Source of the DNA: Gemmataceae bacterium
GTDB taxonomy: Bacteria > Planctomycetota > Planctomycetia > Gemmatales > Gemmataceae
Length of the DNA: 45,249 nucleotides
Assembly: GCA_009697105.1 (NCBI GenBank)
Contig: SIAQ01000033.1
Location: 1 to 45,249, forward strand
Reading direction: 5' to 3'
In this document: in pieces, positions 25,810 through 33,258 of the stretch
Numbering within the stretch: position 1 is the stretch's first letter
How the letters are laid out: each line of letters starts with the position of its first letter
Translations under genes and position numbers: made by a program
Notes under the pieces: generated by a model
What the model was told of the DNA's origin: nothing
Databases searched by the model: none
What the model saw: the letters and a program-made list of their open reading frames with translations, nothing else

Positions 25810-26424
25810 ATGCGGCTATTTCTTTCAACTCTGTTGGCGTTCCTGCTTTCATTCTTCGGCCTGTTCGCCGAAAAGGTTCAGGCACAGAAAAAAACGCTCG
25901 ACAAAGATATGCCTGGAAAAATAAAAACTCTCCAGGCCGAACGTGACAAGCTCCTGAAACGATTGGCGCAGGTTGACGCGGAATTGGCAGACCTCACTCG
26001 GCCTGAGTGGACATTGGACCTGGCCAAGATGAAGGTTCCAAATGCCCCCGTTGTCGGAAGTATCCTGGGCGAAAATTTCAAACCCGAAAAAGTGAAACTC
26101 TCGCCCTTCGGGACATTGGAATTGGAGCAGGGCCGGAGTCGATTGATTATTTTTCTTCCCATCAAAGCCGGGCAAGCCATTGAAGGAAAGTCATTTGAAT
26201 TCGGTCCCGACGACAAACAGATTGGGAAAAGGCCGTCAATTCATGTACTTATCCTAACCGAAAAGCTGTCCAGGCCGAAGATGCAAGCCTTTTCGTCCGA
26301 TTATTCGCTACGACTGGAATTCGGCAAGCAGCAGAATGACGCAGTTGTCGGGCGGATTTACCTTTGCCTGAACGACGGGGGCAGAAGCGTAATCGCCGGC
26401 ACGTTCACTCTTGATCTGAAATAA
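25810..26424 (+). CDS. Secreted hypothetical protein
   Basis: This 204-residue protein is of unknown function. It starts with a signal peptide (MRLFLSTLLAFLLSFFGLFA, processing near VQAQ). A charged helical or coiled-coil segment follows (about 35-70, KIKTLQAERDKLLKRLAQVD), then a beta-rich C-terminal domain (about 85-204) with alternating hydrophobic strands such as SRLIIFLPIK and SIHVLILTEKL. No family is recognised. The ATG at 25810 has GGAGG at about 25798-25802. Export to the periplasm is the only supported statement. It lies alone between apgM and the converging SRPBCC gene. Confidence 0.72.
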   Translation: MRLFLSTLLAFLLSFFGLFAEKVQAQKKTLDKDMPGKIKTLQAERDKLLKRLAQVDAELADLTRPEWTLDLAKMKVPNAPVVGSILGENFKPEKVKLSPFGTLELEQGRSRLIIFLPIKAGQAIEGKSFEFGPDDKQIGKRPSIHVLILTEKLSRPKMQAFSSDYSLRLEFGKQQNDAVVGRIYLCLNDGGRSVIAGTFTLDLK

Positions 26425-26448
26425 GCAAGATTGTCGTTGTTGAACGGC

Positions 26449-26892
26449 TCACCTCGCTGCCAGCTTTTCCGCCACGCCGCTCCAGCCGTCTTCGATGACC
26501 CGTTGGGCAGCGCCGCGGATCAAACCGGCGGGGACCATTTTTAGCAACCCGCCGAGATTTTTGATCTCCGACCGCCAGACCACTTTGGACCCAGTATCGT
26601 GAGCGGTAAGCGTCAGGGACGTTTCGACTTGGCTGCTGCTGCCGATGCCTTTGCTGAGCTGTGAATAGCGCAGAGTGGTCGGCTCGTCGCCGCCGAGGAC
26701 TTCGATGGTCACATCCAGGCTACCGCGCATGAAAGTGAATCCCGGCCGCACCGTACAACCGGCACGATCGCGGGTGGCACCATCGTGGGGCAACCCATCG
26801 GGCATACAGGTCGCCAGAAAAGCGGCATCGCGCAGCTTGGGCCAAAGCTGTGCGGGCGGCAGTGGGAATATCCGTTCGCCTTCAAAGTGCAT
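26449..26892 (-). CDS. SRPBCC-fold protein, CoxG-like (carbon monoxide dehydrogenase subunit G family)
   Basis: This 147-residue protein has the START/SRPBCC helix-grip fold typical of the CoxG/DUF3211 group. Signals are MHFEGERIFPLPPAQLWPKL at the start, the strand/turn FLATCMPDG (the usual position of a C-x-P-G motif), an Ig-like run of beta strands, and the C-terminal helix GLIRGAAQRVIEDGWSGVA. CoxG proteins assist maturation or membrane attachment of molybdenum hydroxylases, but many homologues are generic lipid-binding proteins, and no CO dehydrogenase gene is nearby. The start is placed at the ATG ending at 26892 with GGAG eight bases upstream, rather than a GTG at 26916. It lies 20 bases after the transglutaminase gene, probably in one operon. 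Confidence 0.82.
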   Translation of the reverse strand: MHFEGERIFPLPPAQLWPKLRDAAFLATCMPDGLPHDGATRDRAGCTVRPGFTFMRGSLDVTIEVLGGDEPTTLRYSQLSKGIGSSSQVETSLTLTAHDTGSKVVWRSEIKNLGGLLKMVPAGLIRGAAQRVIEDGWSGVAEKLAAR

Positions 26893-26912
26893 GACACATT
26901 CTCCGATTGCGT

Positions 26913-28376
26913 TCACGGCGCCGTTTTCGATTCGATCACGCGAAATGAGATCTTTCCCAGCGACTGCAATACGCTGGTGGACGCAATGCGTTTCTCACCC
27001 TGCGAGATATGACCGGCGTCGACTTCAGTTTGATTGAGCGACGCATCGACCGGAACCCAGACGCCGCCCAACACGACTTCGTTCCAGGCGTGACCGCCGA
27101 ACGCTTGCACGTCGTCGCCCATGTAGACGAGGCCGGCAACTTCGCGTGACGGCACACCGGCGGCGCGGCACAATGTCGTCGTCAGCAGAGCGTAGCATTT
27201 GCAATCGCCGACTTTCTTCTCCAAAAGGTCGGGCAGAGTCGGCAGACTGGCGACCATCTTCGGGCGGATGAAGCCGTGCACGAACGCAACGATGTTCTTG
27301 ACCTTCTCTTCCGGAGTTTTGGCGTCGCCGACGGCTTGCTTGGCCAGGGCGATCACCTTCGGATCATTGAGGAGATAGTCGGCTGATTCCGCAAGGTTTT
27401 CCTTGGCTTCCTTGGCATCGACCTTCTGCGGATGGCCGAACTTCCTGCCGATTTTGATGACGTGCGTCCCGTTCGCTTTCACAGCAACGGTTTGCAGAGG
27501 GCCGTTCTTGAAGACGTCGCCTTCCTTGGCATCGACTTCGACGATCAATCCGCGGAGCTTCGTGGCATGGCCGATCTTCTTGTCCGCATTGGCCATGCCG
27601 AGCACGAACAGATCGCGGCTGAACTCGGTATTCTTCGCCTCGGCCTCGGTCTCCCGGCGAAGCTCGAAGATCGCGATCTGCGTGGAGATAAGTTTGCCAT
27701 CGGTGCCGATGCGTTGAAGGTATTTGAGTGCGGTGCGTTTGCTCAGGCTTTCGATTTCGGTGAACTTCACCTCGACGCCGTTGACAAGGCTGGTTTTTAT
27801 CGCCTTCACGACGTGAGAGGTCGTATCAACTTTCCAATCTTTGGCGTCAATCGTGCGTGTCTCCAATTTACTGCCGACGGCCGGTTTGGAATGCACCCAA
27901 ATATCAAGCCCAAGGCTGTCGGCAAGCGTAAGGTTGACATCCTCGACGGTGGTGGCGCGTAGCTGCTTGCCGATGGTAATGCGGTGCTCGAACCCTTTTT
28001 CCGTGCGCTGAACACGTGTTCGCGTGGTCGATCCGCCGGCCTCCTCCTCCGAGGTGACATCCATCAGGCGGTAAGGCGCTTTGCCCTCGAATGACAGTGT
28101 TTGGCTCATCTTCAGCTCGATCTTTTGCATGAAGGAGGCGAGCTTCAGGCTCATCGTCATCGTTTCTTCGACGCGGTCCCCAGCGCGAACCAAGAATTGA
28201 TGAGCGAAGCCGATCTTCTTGCCTTGCAGGTAGACGCCGTACCAATCGGAGCCGAGGTTGGCGTCGATTTCCTTGGCCGAGATCGCCGGAAGTTTCGGCT
28301 GATCCTGAGCCGCGATGTGGCCCGTGGAAAGGAATAGAACGCTGGTGAAAAGTAGGGAAGCAATGATTCGCGACAT
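26913..28376 (-). CDS. Secreted transglutaminase-like protein
   Basis: This 487-residue exported protein (signal peptide MSRIIASLLFTSVLFLSTG, processing near AAQ) has a long beta-rich N-terminal region of unknown family. It is followed by a transglutaminase/papain-like core at about 345-450. The catalytic triad is visible: Cys392 in GDCKCYALL, His429 in GGHAWNEVVL and Asp444 in VPVDASLNQ, with the typical LCRAAGVPSREV between. Such domains act as cysteine peptidases or amide-bond-modifying enzymes in the periplasm. The substrate is not predictable. It is the first gene of a two-gene minus-strand unit with the SRPBCC gene. All catalytic residues are present. Confidence 0.9.
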   Translation of the reverse strand: MSRIIASLLFTSVLFLSTGHIAAQDQPKLPAISAKEIDANLGSDWYGVYLQGKKIGFAHQFLVRAGDRVEETMTMSLKLASFMQKIELKMSQTLSFEGKAPYRLMDVTSEEEAGGSTTRTRVQRTEKGFEHRITIGKQLRATTVEDVNLTLADSLGLDIWVHSKPAVGSKLETRTIDAKDWKVDTTSHVVKAIKTSLVNGVEVKFTEIESLSKRTALKYLQRIGTDGKLISTQIAIFELRRETEAEAKNTEFSRDLFVLGMANADKKIGHATKLRGLIVEVDAKEGDVFKNGPLQTVAVKANGTHVIKIGRKFGHPQKVDAKEAKENLAESADYLLNDPKVIALAKQAVGDAKTPEEKVKNIVAFVHGFIRPKMVASLPTLPDLLEKKVGDCKCYALLTTTLCRAAGVPSREVAGLVYMGDDVQAFGGHAWNEVVLGGVWVPVDASLNQTEVDAGHISQGEKRIASTSVLQSLGKISFRVIESKTAP

Positions 28377-28489
28377 GAAGACTCCTTCGGGTCAGGCGTT
28401 GGACCGACGTGGTCGTTGTAGGTAGTGCTATTTTACCGGAAAATCGCGATCGTGTCATAAGCAAATGAAGGAGCAGTAGGCGAACAAAG

Positions 28490-28687
28490 AATTCACCACA
28501 GAGACACAGAGAAGGGAAGAGAAGGGAAGAGAAGAGAAGAGAAGAGAAGAGAAGAGAAGAGAAGAGAAGAGAAGAGAAGAGAAGAATAGGCAAGTTGGAC
28601 TATACTCACTGTCAGGTGAGCGGGGATTCACCATGCCACGTCATCCCTGTTGGCTTTCTCTGTGCCTTCGCGCCTCTATGGTGAATG
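28490..28687. repeat. Inverted repeat of the ACAGAGACACAGAGAA type
   Basis: The left end at 28490-28514 (AATTCACCACAGAGACACAG...) is complementary, with several mismatches and one insertion, to the right end at 28654-28687 (CTTTCTCTGTGCC...ATGGTGAATGA). About 140 bases lie between, including the GAAGA array. Sequences of this kind occur in many unrelated bacteria, from memory. Confidence 0.7.
28511..28585. repeat. Pentanucleotide microsatellite (GAAGA/GAAGG), 15 units
   Basis: Fifteen uninterrupted 5-base units run from 28511 to 28585. The first and third are GAAGG and the rest GAAGA. Such arrays are prone to slipped-strand length change. It lies about 135 bases upstream of the transglutaminase start and 178 bases upstream of the transporter start. 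Confidence 0.95.
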
Positions 28688-28763
28688 ATCTTCTTTTTCG
28701 TTTTTGATCCGTGGCTAATTCTGGGAACTTTAGATTGGCATCGCGCCTGCTTGGCCATATCTC

Positions 28764-29522
28764 ATGGGGATGGAAACCATCTGGCTATGTCTGGCCGCGG
28801 TCGCTGCCGGTGCGGTGAATGCAATCGCTGGCGGAGGGACGCTGTTGACGTTCCCGGCATTGGAGGCGTTCGGGCCTGCGCATTTCGCCAACGGCACGAG
28901 CACGGTCGCGCTGTTTCCCGGCTCATTCGCGAGCATGATCGGCTACCGCGATCGGCTCGGCGGATGCAAACGCTGGATAATATGGCTTACGCCGCCGAGC
29001 GTCCTGGGCGGCTCGCTCGGTGTTTTCCTGATCGAGGAGAATAGCTTTCGCGCCCTCGTACCGTTTCTCATCCTGACAGCGGCGATCTTGTTCATGCTTC
29101 AGCCCGCCATCGCACGCTGGGTGAAGCAACCCGTCACGCCGCAGGCGCCGACTGGAAAGACGCTGGCGGTGGTCGTTGGCATCCAATTCGTCATCGGCAT
29201 CTATGGCGGCTATTTCGGCGCCGGCATCGGCATTCTGATGCTCAGTTCGCTTTCGTTTCTCGGCCTGAAAGACGTGCATCAAACCAACGCGCTGAAAACA
29301 TTGCTCGCGTTTGGCATCAACATGTCAGGCGCGATCATGATTATCCTGCGCGGGTTTGTGGTTTGGGATTACGCCCTCGCCATGATGGTAGCTGCCATTA
29401 TCGGCGGATACCTCGGTGCGCGGTTATCGCTTAAGCTCAAGCCGGCGGTCGTTCGCACCGTCATCATCGTGATCGGTTTCGGCCTGTCGGCGTACTATTT
29501 TGCGAAGGGATTTTGGTTCTGA
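28764..29522 (+). CDS. TauE/SafE (TSUP) family membrane transporter
   Basis: This 252-residue inner-membrane protein has about eight hydrophobic segments arranged as two repeats of the TSUP fold. The first repeat opens with LCLAAVAAGAVNAIAGGGTLLTFPAL and contains NGTSTVALFPGSFASMIGY. The second opens with FVIGIYGGYFGAGIGILMLS and contains TNALKTLLAFGINMSGA. The GGG.L and GG.FGAG.G turns are the family signatures. TSUP proteins export sulfite, sulfoacetate or related organosulfur anions, or take up sulfur compounds; the substrate is undefined. The start is ATG at 28764, with an alternative ATG at 28770. There is no sulfur-metabolism gene nearby. Confidence 0.9.
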   Translation: MGMETIWLCLAAVAAGAVNAIAGGGTLLTFPALEAFGPAHFANGTSTVALFPGSFASMIGYRDRLGGCKRWIIWLTPPSVLGGSLGVFLIEENSFRALVPFLILTAAILFMLQPAIARWVKQPVTPQAPTGKTLAVVVGIQFVIGIYGGYFGAGIGILMLSSLSFLGLKDVHQTNALKTLLAFGINMSGAIMIILRGFVVWDYALAMMVAAIIGGYLGARLSLKLKPAVVRTVIIVIGFGLSAYYFAKGFWF

Positions 29523-29607
29523 CGACGGCAACATGAACGATGATTAACCGCTACAATGAAGCTTCACGGGCAGGCATTTTCATCGACACCGCCAAAATGG
29601 GGCATTT

Positions 29608-30003
29608 ATGACGCTCGGTACGCGGCAACGAAAACGCAGTAATAAGCCGACTATGCCGACGCGCGAACGGCTTAGCAAGATCGAGCGTGAGTTGGCAGTG
29701 CTCCAGAGCAAGATCGTCGGCAACGAAACCTATTCCGTGCCGATCGAATCGCTTGCACCGGACCCGATTGCCGTTCGTAAAACGATCTCGATGGTTATTC
29801 GACCCTCTGATGGCGAGTTCCTGGCGACCTTCTTCGACGCCAACATCAGCACGACCGGCGATACCCCCGAAGAGGCTATAGGCAATCTAAAATCGTTGAT
29901 CGTTGACATTTTCGAAAATCTCGAAACGAACGAGCGTGTTTTAGGTCCAGAACCGAAACGGCAGTTGGCCGTTCTTCGTGATTTTCTGAAGCGGCGGAAA
30001 TGA
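29608..30003 (+). CDS. HicB-like putative antitoxin
   Basis: This 131-residue protein (or 116 if the ATG at 29653 is used) has a short N-terminal coiled segment (LSKIERELAVLQSKI) and a HicB-like core in its second half. The strand/turn GEFLATFFDANISTTGDTPE and the helix EAIGNLKSLIVDIFENLE are the hallmark of the partial RNase H fold of HicB antitoxins. There is no obvious DNA-binding tail after the core, only a short basic end (FLKRRK). The next small gene starts one base after its stop, as in toxin-antitoxin operons. Antitoxin is therefore an inference from fold and arrangement. Confidence 0.62.
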   Translation: MTLGTRQRKRSNKPTMPTRERLSKIERELAVLQSKIVGNETYSVPIESLAPDPIAVRKTISMVIRPSDGEFLATFFDANISTTGDTPEEAIGNLKSLIVDIFENLETNERVLGPEPKRQLAVLRDFLKRRK

Positions 30004-30004
30004 T

Positions 30005-30292
30005 ATGGCCCGAATCATCACCAAAGAGCTTGCGCTTCAGATAGCCAAGAAGCTTCACGCCATCGTGCAATCCAAGAAAAATCGTCCGCACGACCTTTAT
30101 TCGGTTTACGTCGATGGTCTATTGGTTGCGCAATTTGGAATCCGCCGGGGATCGGAGAAAGATAAAGGACATGACCATATCCCAAGCCAGATATTTCTAA
30201 GCCCGCATGAGGCCAAGAAACTTGGCATTTGCACGATGTCGTATGACGACTGGATCACCAGAATGAAGGAAAAAGAGCGAATACCAACGTAG
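30005..30292 (+). CDS. Small partner protein, putative HicA-like toxin
   Basis: This 95-residue basic protein is translated directly after the HicB-like gene (TGA, one base, ATG). It has an N-terminal helix (IITKELALQIAKKLHAI), strands around DLYSVYVDGLLVAQFGIRRG, the conserved-looking HDHIPSQIFLSPHEAKKLGI and a C-terminal helix. The His-x-x-Pro followed by a helix-start is reminiscent of the double-stranded-RNA-binding-like fold of HicA mRNA interferases, but the classical HicA motif is absent. I remember similar pairs in other bacteria as unnamed proteins. Toxicity has no direct support in the sequence. Confidence 0.58.
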   Translation: MARIITKELALQIAKKLHAIVQSKKNRPHDLYSVYVDGLLVAQFGIRRGSEKDKGHDHIPSQIFLSPHEAKKLGICTMSYDDWITRMKEKERIPT

Positions 30293-30303
30293 AGCCTAGA
30301 CAC

Positions 30304-31224
30304 CTACCCCCGCGGATGAAACTGCCGATGGATCGATTGCAAGCGGGTGCGGTCGACATGCGTGTAGTGCTGGGTTGTGCGGATGTTGGCATGGCCTAGC
30401 AGTTCTTGCACGGTGCGAAGGTCCGCGCCGCCGGCGAGCAGGTGCGTCGCGAAGCTATGCCGAAGCGTGTGCGGGCTGACCTTGGCGTTCAGGCCCGCTC
30501 GGCGAACATATTTCTTCACCAAAATCCACAACATCTCGCGCGTCAGCTGGCGGCCGCCTTTGCTGACGAAAACCCAGGGATTCTCGGTGCTGCCTTGCGT
30601 CAGCAACGGGCGCAAATCGTGCAAATAGATTCGCAACGCGGAGATCGCCGGCGCCCCCAGCGGGATGATGCGCTGCTTGTTGCCTTTGCCTGTGCATTTG
30701 CAAAACGAGGAGTCGAGATGGACATCGGCAAGTTGCAACGTCACGACCTCCGTAGCTCGGCTGCCCGTGGCGTAGAGCGTTTCTAATATCGCGCGATCAC
30801 GCAGATAGAAGCGATCCTCGTTGCGTGGCGCTAGCAACAATTTCTCGACGCTCTCCGGGCTTAGCACCTGCGGGATGCGCTCCCACAGGCGAGGCGAACT
30901 TAGCAACTCAACGGTATTTTGCTGGACGCGCTCCTCGAGGCGAAGGAAGCGGTAGAACATTTTCGTCGCGATCAAGTTCCTGGCTATCGAAGCAGCGGCG
31001 AGTCCGGCTTCCTTGAGATATCCGATATAATTCGTCAACTCGCGCACGCTCGGCGCGAGGTAGTTCGGCTGCGTGCCGGTGGTGACCCATTCGCGAAATT
31101 TCGTCAGGTCGCGTTGGTAGGCGAGCACGGTGTTCTTGGCCATGCCTCGCTCAGCGGCCAAATAATCGTGATACGCGCTCAGGTCGGCGTTCAGCGCGGA
31201 CAAACGTGCATTGGGATTGGCCAT
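30304..31224 (-). CDS. xerD: Tyrosine recombinase XerD/XerC
   Basis: This 306-residue protein is a chromosome-dimer-resolution type tyrosine recombinase. An N-terminal SAM-like core-binding domain (about 12-100, LSAYHDYLAAERGMAKNTVL) precedes the catalytic domain (about 120-300). The full catalytic set is visible: Arg156 in TGSRATEV, Lys180 in GKGNKQR, His252 and Arg255 in HTLRHSFATHLL, His278 in LLGHANI and Tyr287 in TQHYTHVD. The length and lack of extra domains fit XerC/XerD rather than phage integrases; which of the two is not decided by eye. The neighbouring genes show no sign of a prophage or integron. A short hairpin lies just upstream of its start. Confidence 0.92.
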   Translation of the reverse strand: MANPNARLSALNADLSAYHDYLAAERGMAKNTVLAYQRDLTKFREWVTTGTQPNYLAPSVRELTNYIGYLKEAGLAAASIARNLIATKMFYRFLRLEERVQQNTVELLSSPRLWERIPQVLSPESVEKLLLAPRNEDRFYLRDRAILETLYATGSRATEVVTLQLADVHLDSSFCKCTGKGNKQRIIPLGAPAISALRIYLHDLRPLLTQGSTENPWVFVSKGGRQLTREMLWILVKKYVRRAGLNAKVSPHTLRHSFATHLLAGGADLRTVQELLGHANIRTTQHYTHVDRTRLQSIHRQFHPRG

Positions 31225-31230
31225 AGTGTT

Positions 31231-31262
31231 CTCCGATACGAAAACGAGGTGTCGTATCGGAG
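31231..31262. promoter_or_regulatory. Hairpin in the leader of xerD
   Basis: A perfect 10-bp stem, CTCCGATACG at 31231-31240 and CGTATCGGAG at 31253-31262, with a 12-base loop, lies 7-38 bases upstream of the xerD start codon. It overlaps the place where a ribosome site would be, so it could be an operator or a translational control element. No function is shown. Confidence 0.5.
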
Positions 31263-31352
31263 AGTATCGGCACGGAGCAAGTCATCGATTTCAGGATAAT
31301 CGCATCGAGATAGGAATTCGTGGGGTGCCGGCGCGGTGTTGTCGGCATTTTC

Positions 31353-31378
31353 GTTTAGCCGCTCGCCTTTGGCAAGCG
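31353..31378. repeat. Family B half element (copy 4)
   Basis: The left arm is present with one substitution (GGCAAGCG). No right arm follows before the STAS gene ends 10 bases later at 31388. It may be a truncated element. Confidence 0.8.
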
Positions 31379-31387
31379 TAGACTCGT

Positions 31388-31759
31388 TTACGCACCGGAG
31401 TTCAGCGCTTGCACCGCCGACTGTTGATCGGGATAGAAGCGGAAGTATTTTTCGATGCCGGCGATACGGAACATGTCGCGTGTTGTTTCGGAAAGATCGG
31501 ACAACGCCAACGCTCCACCGGCACTGGTCAAGCGGCGCTGGAGATTGATTAACTTAGCGAGGAAGACACTGACGAGAAAGTCCGGGTCGGCGGGGCCGAG
31601 TTGCAGGACCATCTTCTTGCAGTTTTCTTCATCGAGCAGGCGTGCTAACTCGGCGCCGAAGTCACCCATGTGATGATCTTCGATCTGGGTCTTTGTCAGG
31701 TTGACGCGAAATATTTCGCCGACGCGATCGAATGCGATGTAGTCATACGAACGTTGCAT
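31388..31759 (-). CDS. STAS-domain protein (anti-sigma-factor-antagonist-like)
   Basis: This 123-residue protein is a single STAS domain. Its strands and helices read YIAFDRVGEIFRVNLTKTQ, then HHMGDFGAELARLLDEENCK, then MVLQLGPADPDFLVSVFLAKL and LALSDLSETTRDMFRIAGI. In SpoIIAA/RsbV-type proteins a Ser at the DxS motif is phosphorylated by an anti-sigma kinase; here the corresponding site reads GPADPDF, so the usual phospho-acceptor appears missing. The start is the ATG ending at 31759; the longer open frame runs through a family A element and into mtaB. No anti-sigma or sigma gene is adjacent. Several STAS proteins of this kind occur in planctomycetes. Confidence 0.8.
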   Translation of the reverse strand: MQRSYDYIAFDRVGEIFRVNLTKTQIEDHHMGDFGAELARLLDEENCKKMVLQLGPADPDFLVSVFLAKLINLQRRLTSAGGALALSDLSETTRDMFRIAGIEKYFRFYPDQQSAVQALNSGA

Positions 31760-31792
31760 GCGCGCGAATCTCCGAGAGTTCCACTGGGTTTT

Positions 31793-31811
31793 CGCTTGCG
31801 GCTTAGCGCTC
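31793..31811. repeat. Family A half element (copy 8)
   Basis: The left arm CGCTTGCGGCTTAGCGCTC is intact. The spacer GTGTGGGATATTCC and only a GAGCG remnant of the right arm follow. It lies between mtaB and the STAS gene. Confidence 0.85.
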
Positions 31812-31851
31812 GTGTGGGATATTCCGAGCGTCTCAACAGTTGTACGACATT

Positions 31852-33171
31852 TTACGCCAACGGCAGGCGGGGCCAATACGATTCCGCATTCGGTGCACCG
31901 ATCAGGACGCCGTCGTCGATCGATTTGACAACAATCGGCACAATCTTGCGCATCAACACTGGCGCGTGTCCGGGGAACGCCACGGGCAGGTAACGGCACG
32001 AGGTCCCCATCGCGAAGCCCTCGCGATTTGGGACCGCCCCTTCGACGAGCACGTCAAGCGTGCGGCCAATTATTCGCCGTTGGTACTGCGCTGTCAACTC
32101 GCGTTCCAGGTCAAACAATCGCTGGCGGCGTTCCTGAATTATTTGCGGTGCGACGGCATCGCGCATCTCGGCTGCCGGCGTTCCGGCGCGGGCGCTGTAC
32201 GAGAAAACGTGTATCTTGGCAAAGCCGACCTCGCGGACCACATTGCAGGTTTCTGCAAAATCAGCGTCCGTCTCGCCTGGGAAGCCAACAATCACGTCGG
32301 TCGTGAACGCTGGCGTGTCGAGCGCGTGCTTGATGCGATCCACCCTTCGAAGAAAACCCGCGGCGGAATAACGCCGCTTCATCGCCATGAGAATGCGATC
32401 GGACCCACTTTGCAGGCAAAGATGCAGGTGGGGTACAACTCGCTTCAAATTCGCCATTGCACGCACAAGATCGTCCCGCGCTTCCGCAGCCTCCAGGCTG
32501 CTAAGGCGAACGCGAAAATTGCCCGGCATCTCATCCAAGGCCTCCAACAAATGCCAAAGCCGGCGCCATTGCGATTTCGGTCGGCCTTTGCTCAGGTCGA
32601 TCCCGTAGTGCCCCAAATGCACGCCCGTCAGCACAACTTCGTGGTACCCGTTCGCAATAATATCGGCAACCTCGCGCGTGATCGCATCGACGTCGCGGCT
32701 GCGGACAACGGGCCTGACGCTGGGAATGATGCAATAGGAGCAATTGAGGAGACAGCCATCCTGCACTTTCACGAACGCGCGTTGGTGATCGTCGAAGCGT
32801 GTGATACCCGCCGGCATCTCGGTAACGCCAAAGTCACGCAGCTCATCGGCGAGTTTGGCTTTGTCGGTGACAATGCGCGTCACGCCGGGCAGCTTCGCGA
32901 TCGCCGCCGGATCGCGGGTGGCGTAGCATCCCATGACAACGATCTGTGCCGACGGGTTGCGCTGATGCAATCGGCGAATTGCGGTTCGGCTTTTGGCGTC
33001 ACCTTCGCCGGTCACGGTGCAGGTGTTGACGACGCACAGGTCAGCGGACTCGGCGTCGTTGGCCTCGCGGTAGCCGTTGATTTCGAGCGTCTCCTTGACG
33101 TACTGCGTTTCGTATTGATTTACCTTGCAGCCCAGCGTCACAAGCGTGCAGGTGCGTTCTGCTATTGGCAT
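31852..33171 (-). CDS. mtaB: tRNA (N6-threonylcarbamoyladenosine) methylthiotransferase
   Basis: MtaB is a radical-SAM methylthiotransferase that adds a methylthio group to t6A37 of ANN-decoding tRNAs. The 439-residue protein has an N-terminal UPF0004 domain binding one iron-sulfur cluster through Cys15 (TLGCKVNQYE), Cys51 (VVNTCTVT) and Cys82 (VMGCYATR). The radical-SAM domain has CLLNCSYCIIP (Cys140, Cys144, Cys147), and the C-terminus has a TRAM-like domain. The TLGCKVNQYE opening distinguishes MtaB from MiaB and RimO. All six cluster cysteines are present. The ATG ending at 33171 starts right before the family opening motif. It is a housekeeping-type gene with no functional link to its neighbours. 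Confidence 0.93.
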   Translation of the reverse strand: MPIAERTCTLVTLGCKVNQYETQYVKETLEINGYREANDAESADLCVVNTCTVTGEGDAKSRTAIRRLHQRNPSAQIVVMGCYATRDPAAIAKLPGVTRIVTDKAKLADELRDFGVTEMPAGITRFDDHQRAFVKVQDGCLLNCSYCIIPSVRPVVRSRDVDAITREVADIIANGYHEVVLTGVHLGHYGIDLSKGRPKSQWRRLWHLLEALDEMPGNFRVRLSSLEAAEARDDLVRAMANLKRVVPHLHLCLQSGSDRILMAMKRRYSAAGFLRRVDRIKHALDTPAFTTDVIVGFPGETDADFAETCNVVREVGFAKIHVFSYSARAGTPAAEMRDAVAPQIIQERRQRLFDLERELTAQYQRRIIGRTLDVLVEGAVPNREGFAMGTSCRYLPVAFPGHAPVLMRKIVPIVVKSIDDGVLIGAPNAESYWPRLPLA

Positions 33172-33193
33172 GTTGCGATAATTTTCCTGTATG

Positions 33194-33246
33194 CCGCTTA
33201 CGGCTTAGCGCTCGAAAAAACACACGAGAGCGCTAAGCCGCAAGCG
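33194..33246. repeat. Family A nested palindrome (copy 9)
   Basis: The left arm at 33194-33213 has one change (CTTACGG), and the right arm at 33228-33246 is complementary. The spacer is 14 bases and A-rich. It lies between the large hydrolase-like gene and mtaB, both on the minus strand. Confidence 0.9.
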
Positions 33247-33258
33247 AAAATCGTGGCC

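Larger units (their letters stand above)
28377..28763. other. Repeat-rich divergent intergenic region
   Basis: These 387 bases separate the divergent transglutaminase and TauE genes. No gene is supported. The stretch is dominated by the inverted-repeat unit at 28490-28687 and the pentanucleotide array inside it. Both promoters should be here, but no clear sites were seen. Confidence 0.6.

Noticed and set aside
28511..28585. Coding repeat of LLFSS units on the minus strand
   Set aside because: The open frame is created by the GAAGA array; it has no ribosome site and continues out of frame over the transglutaminase start.
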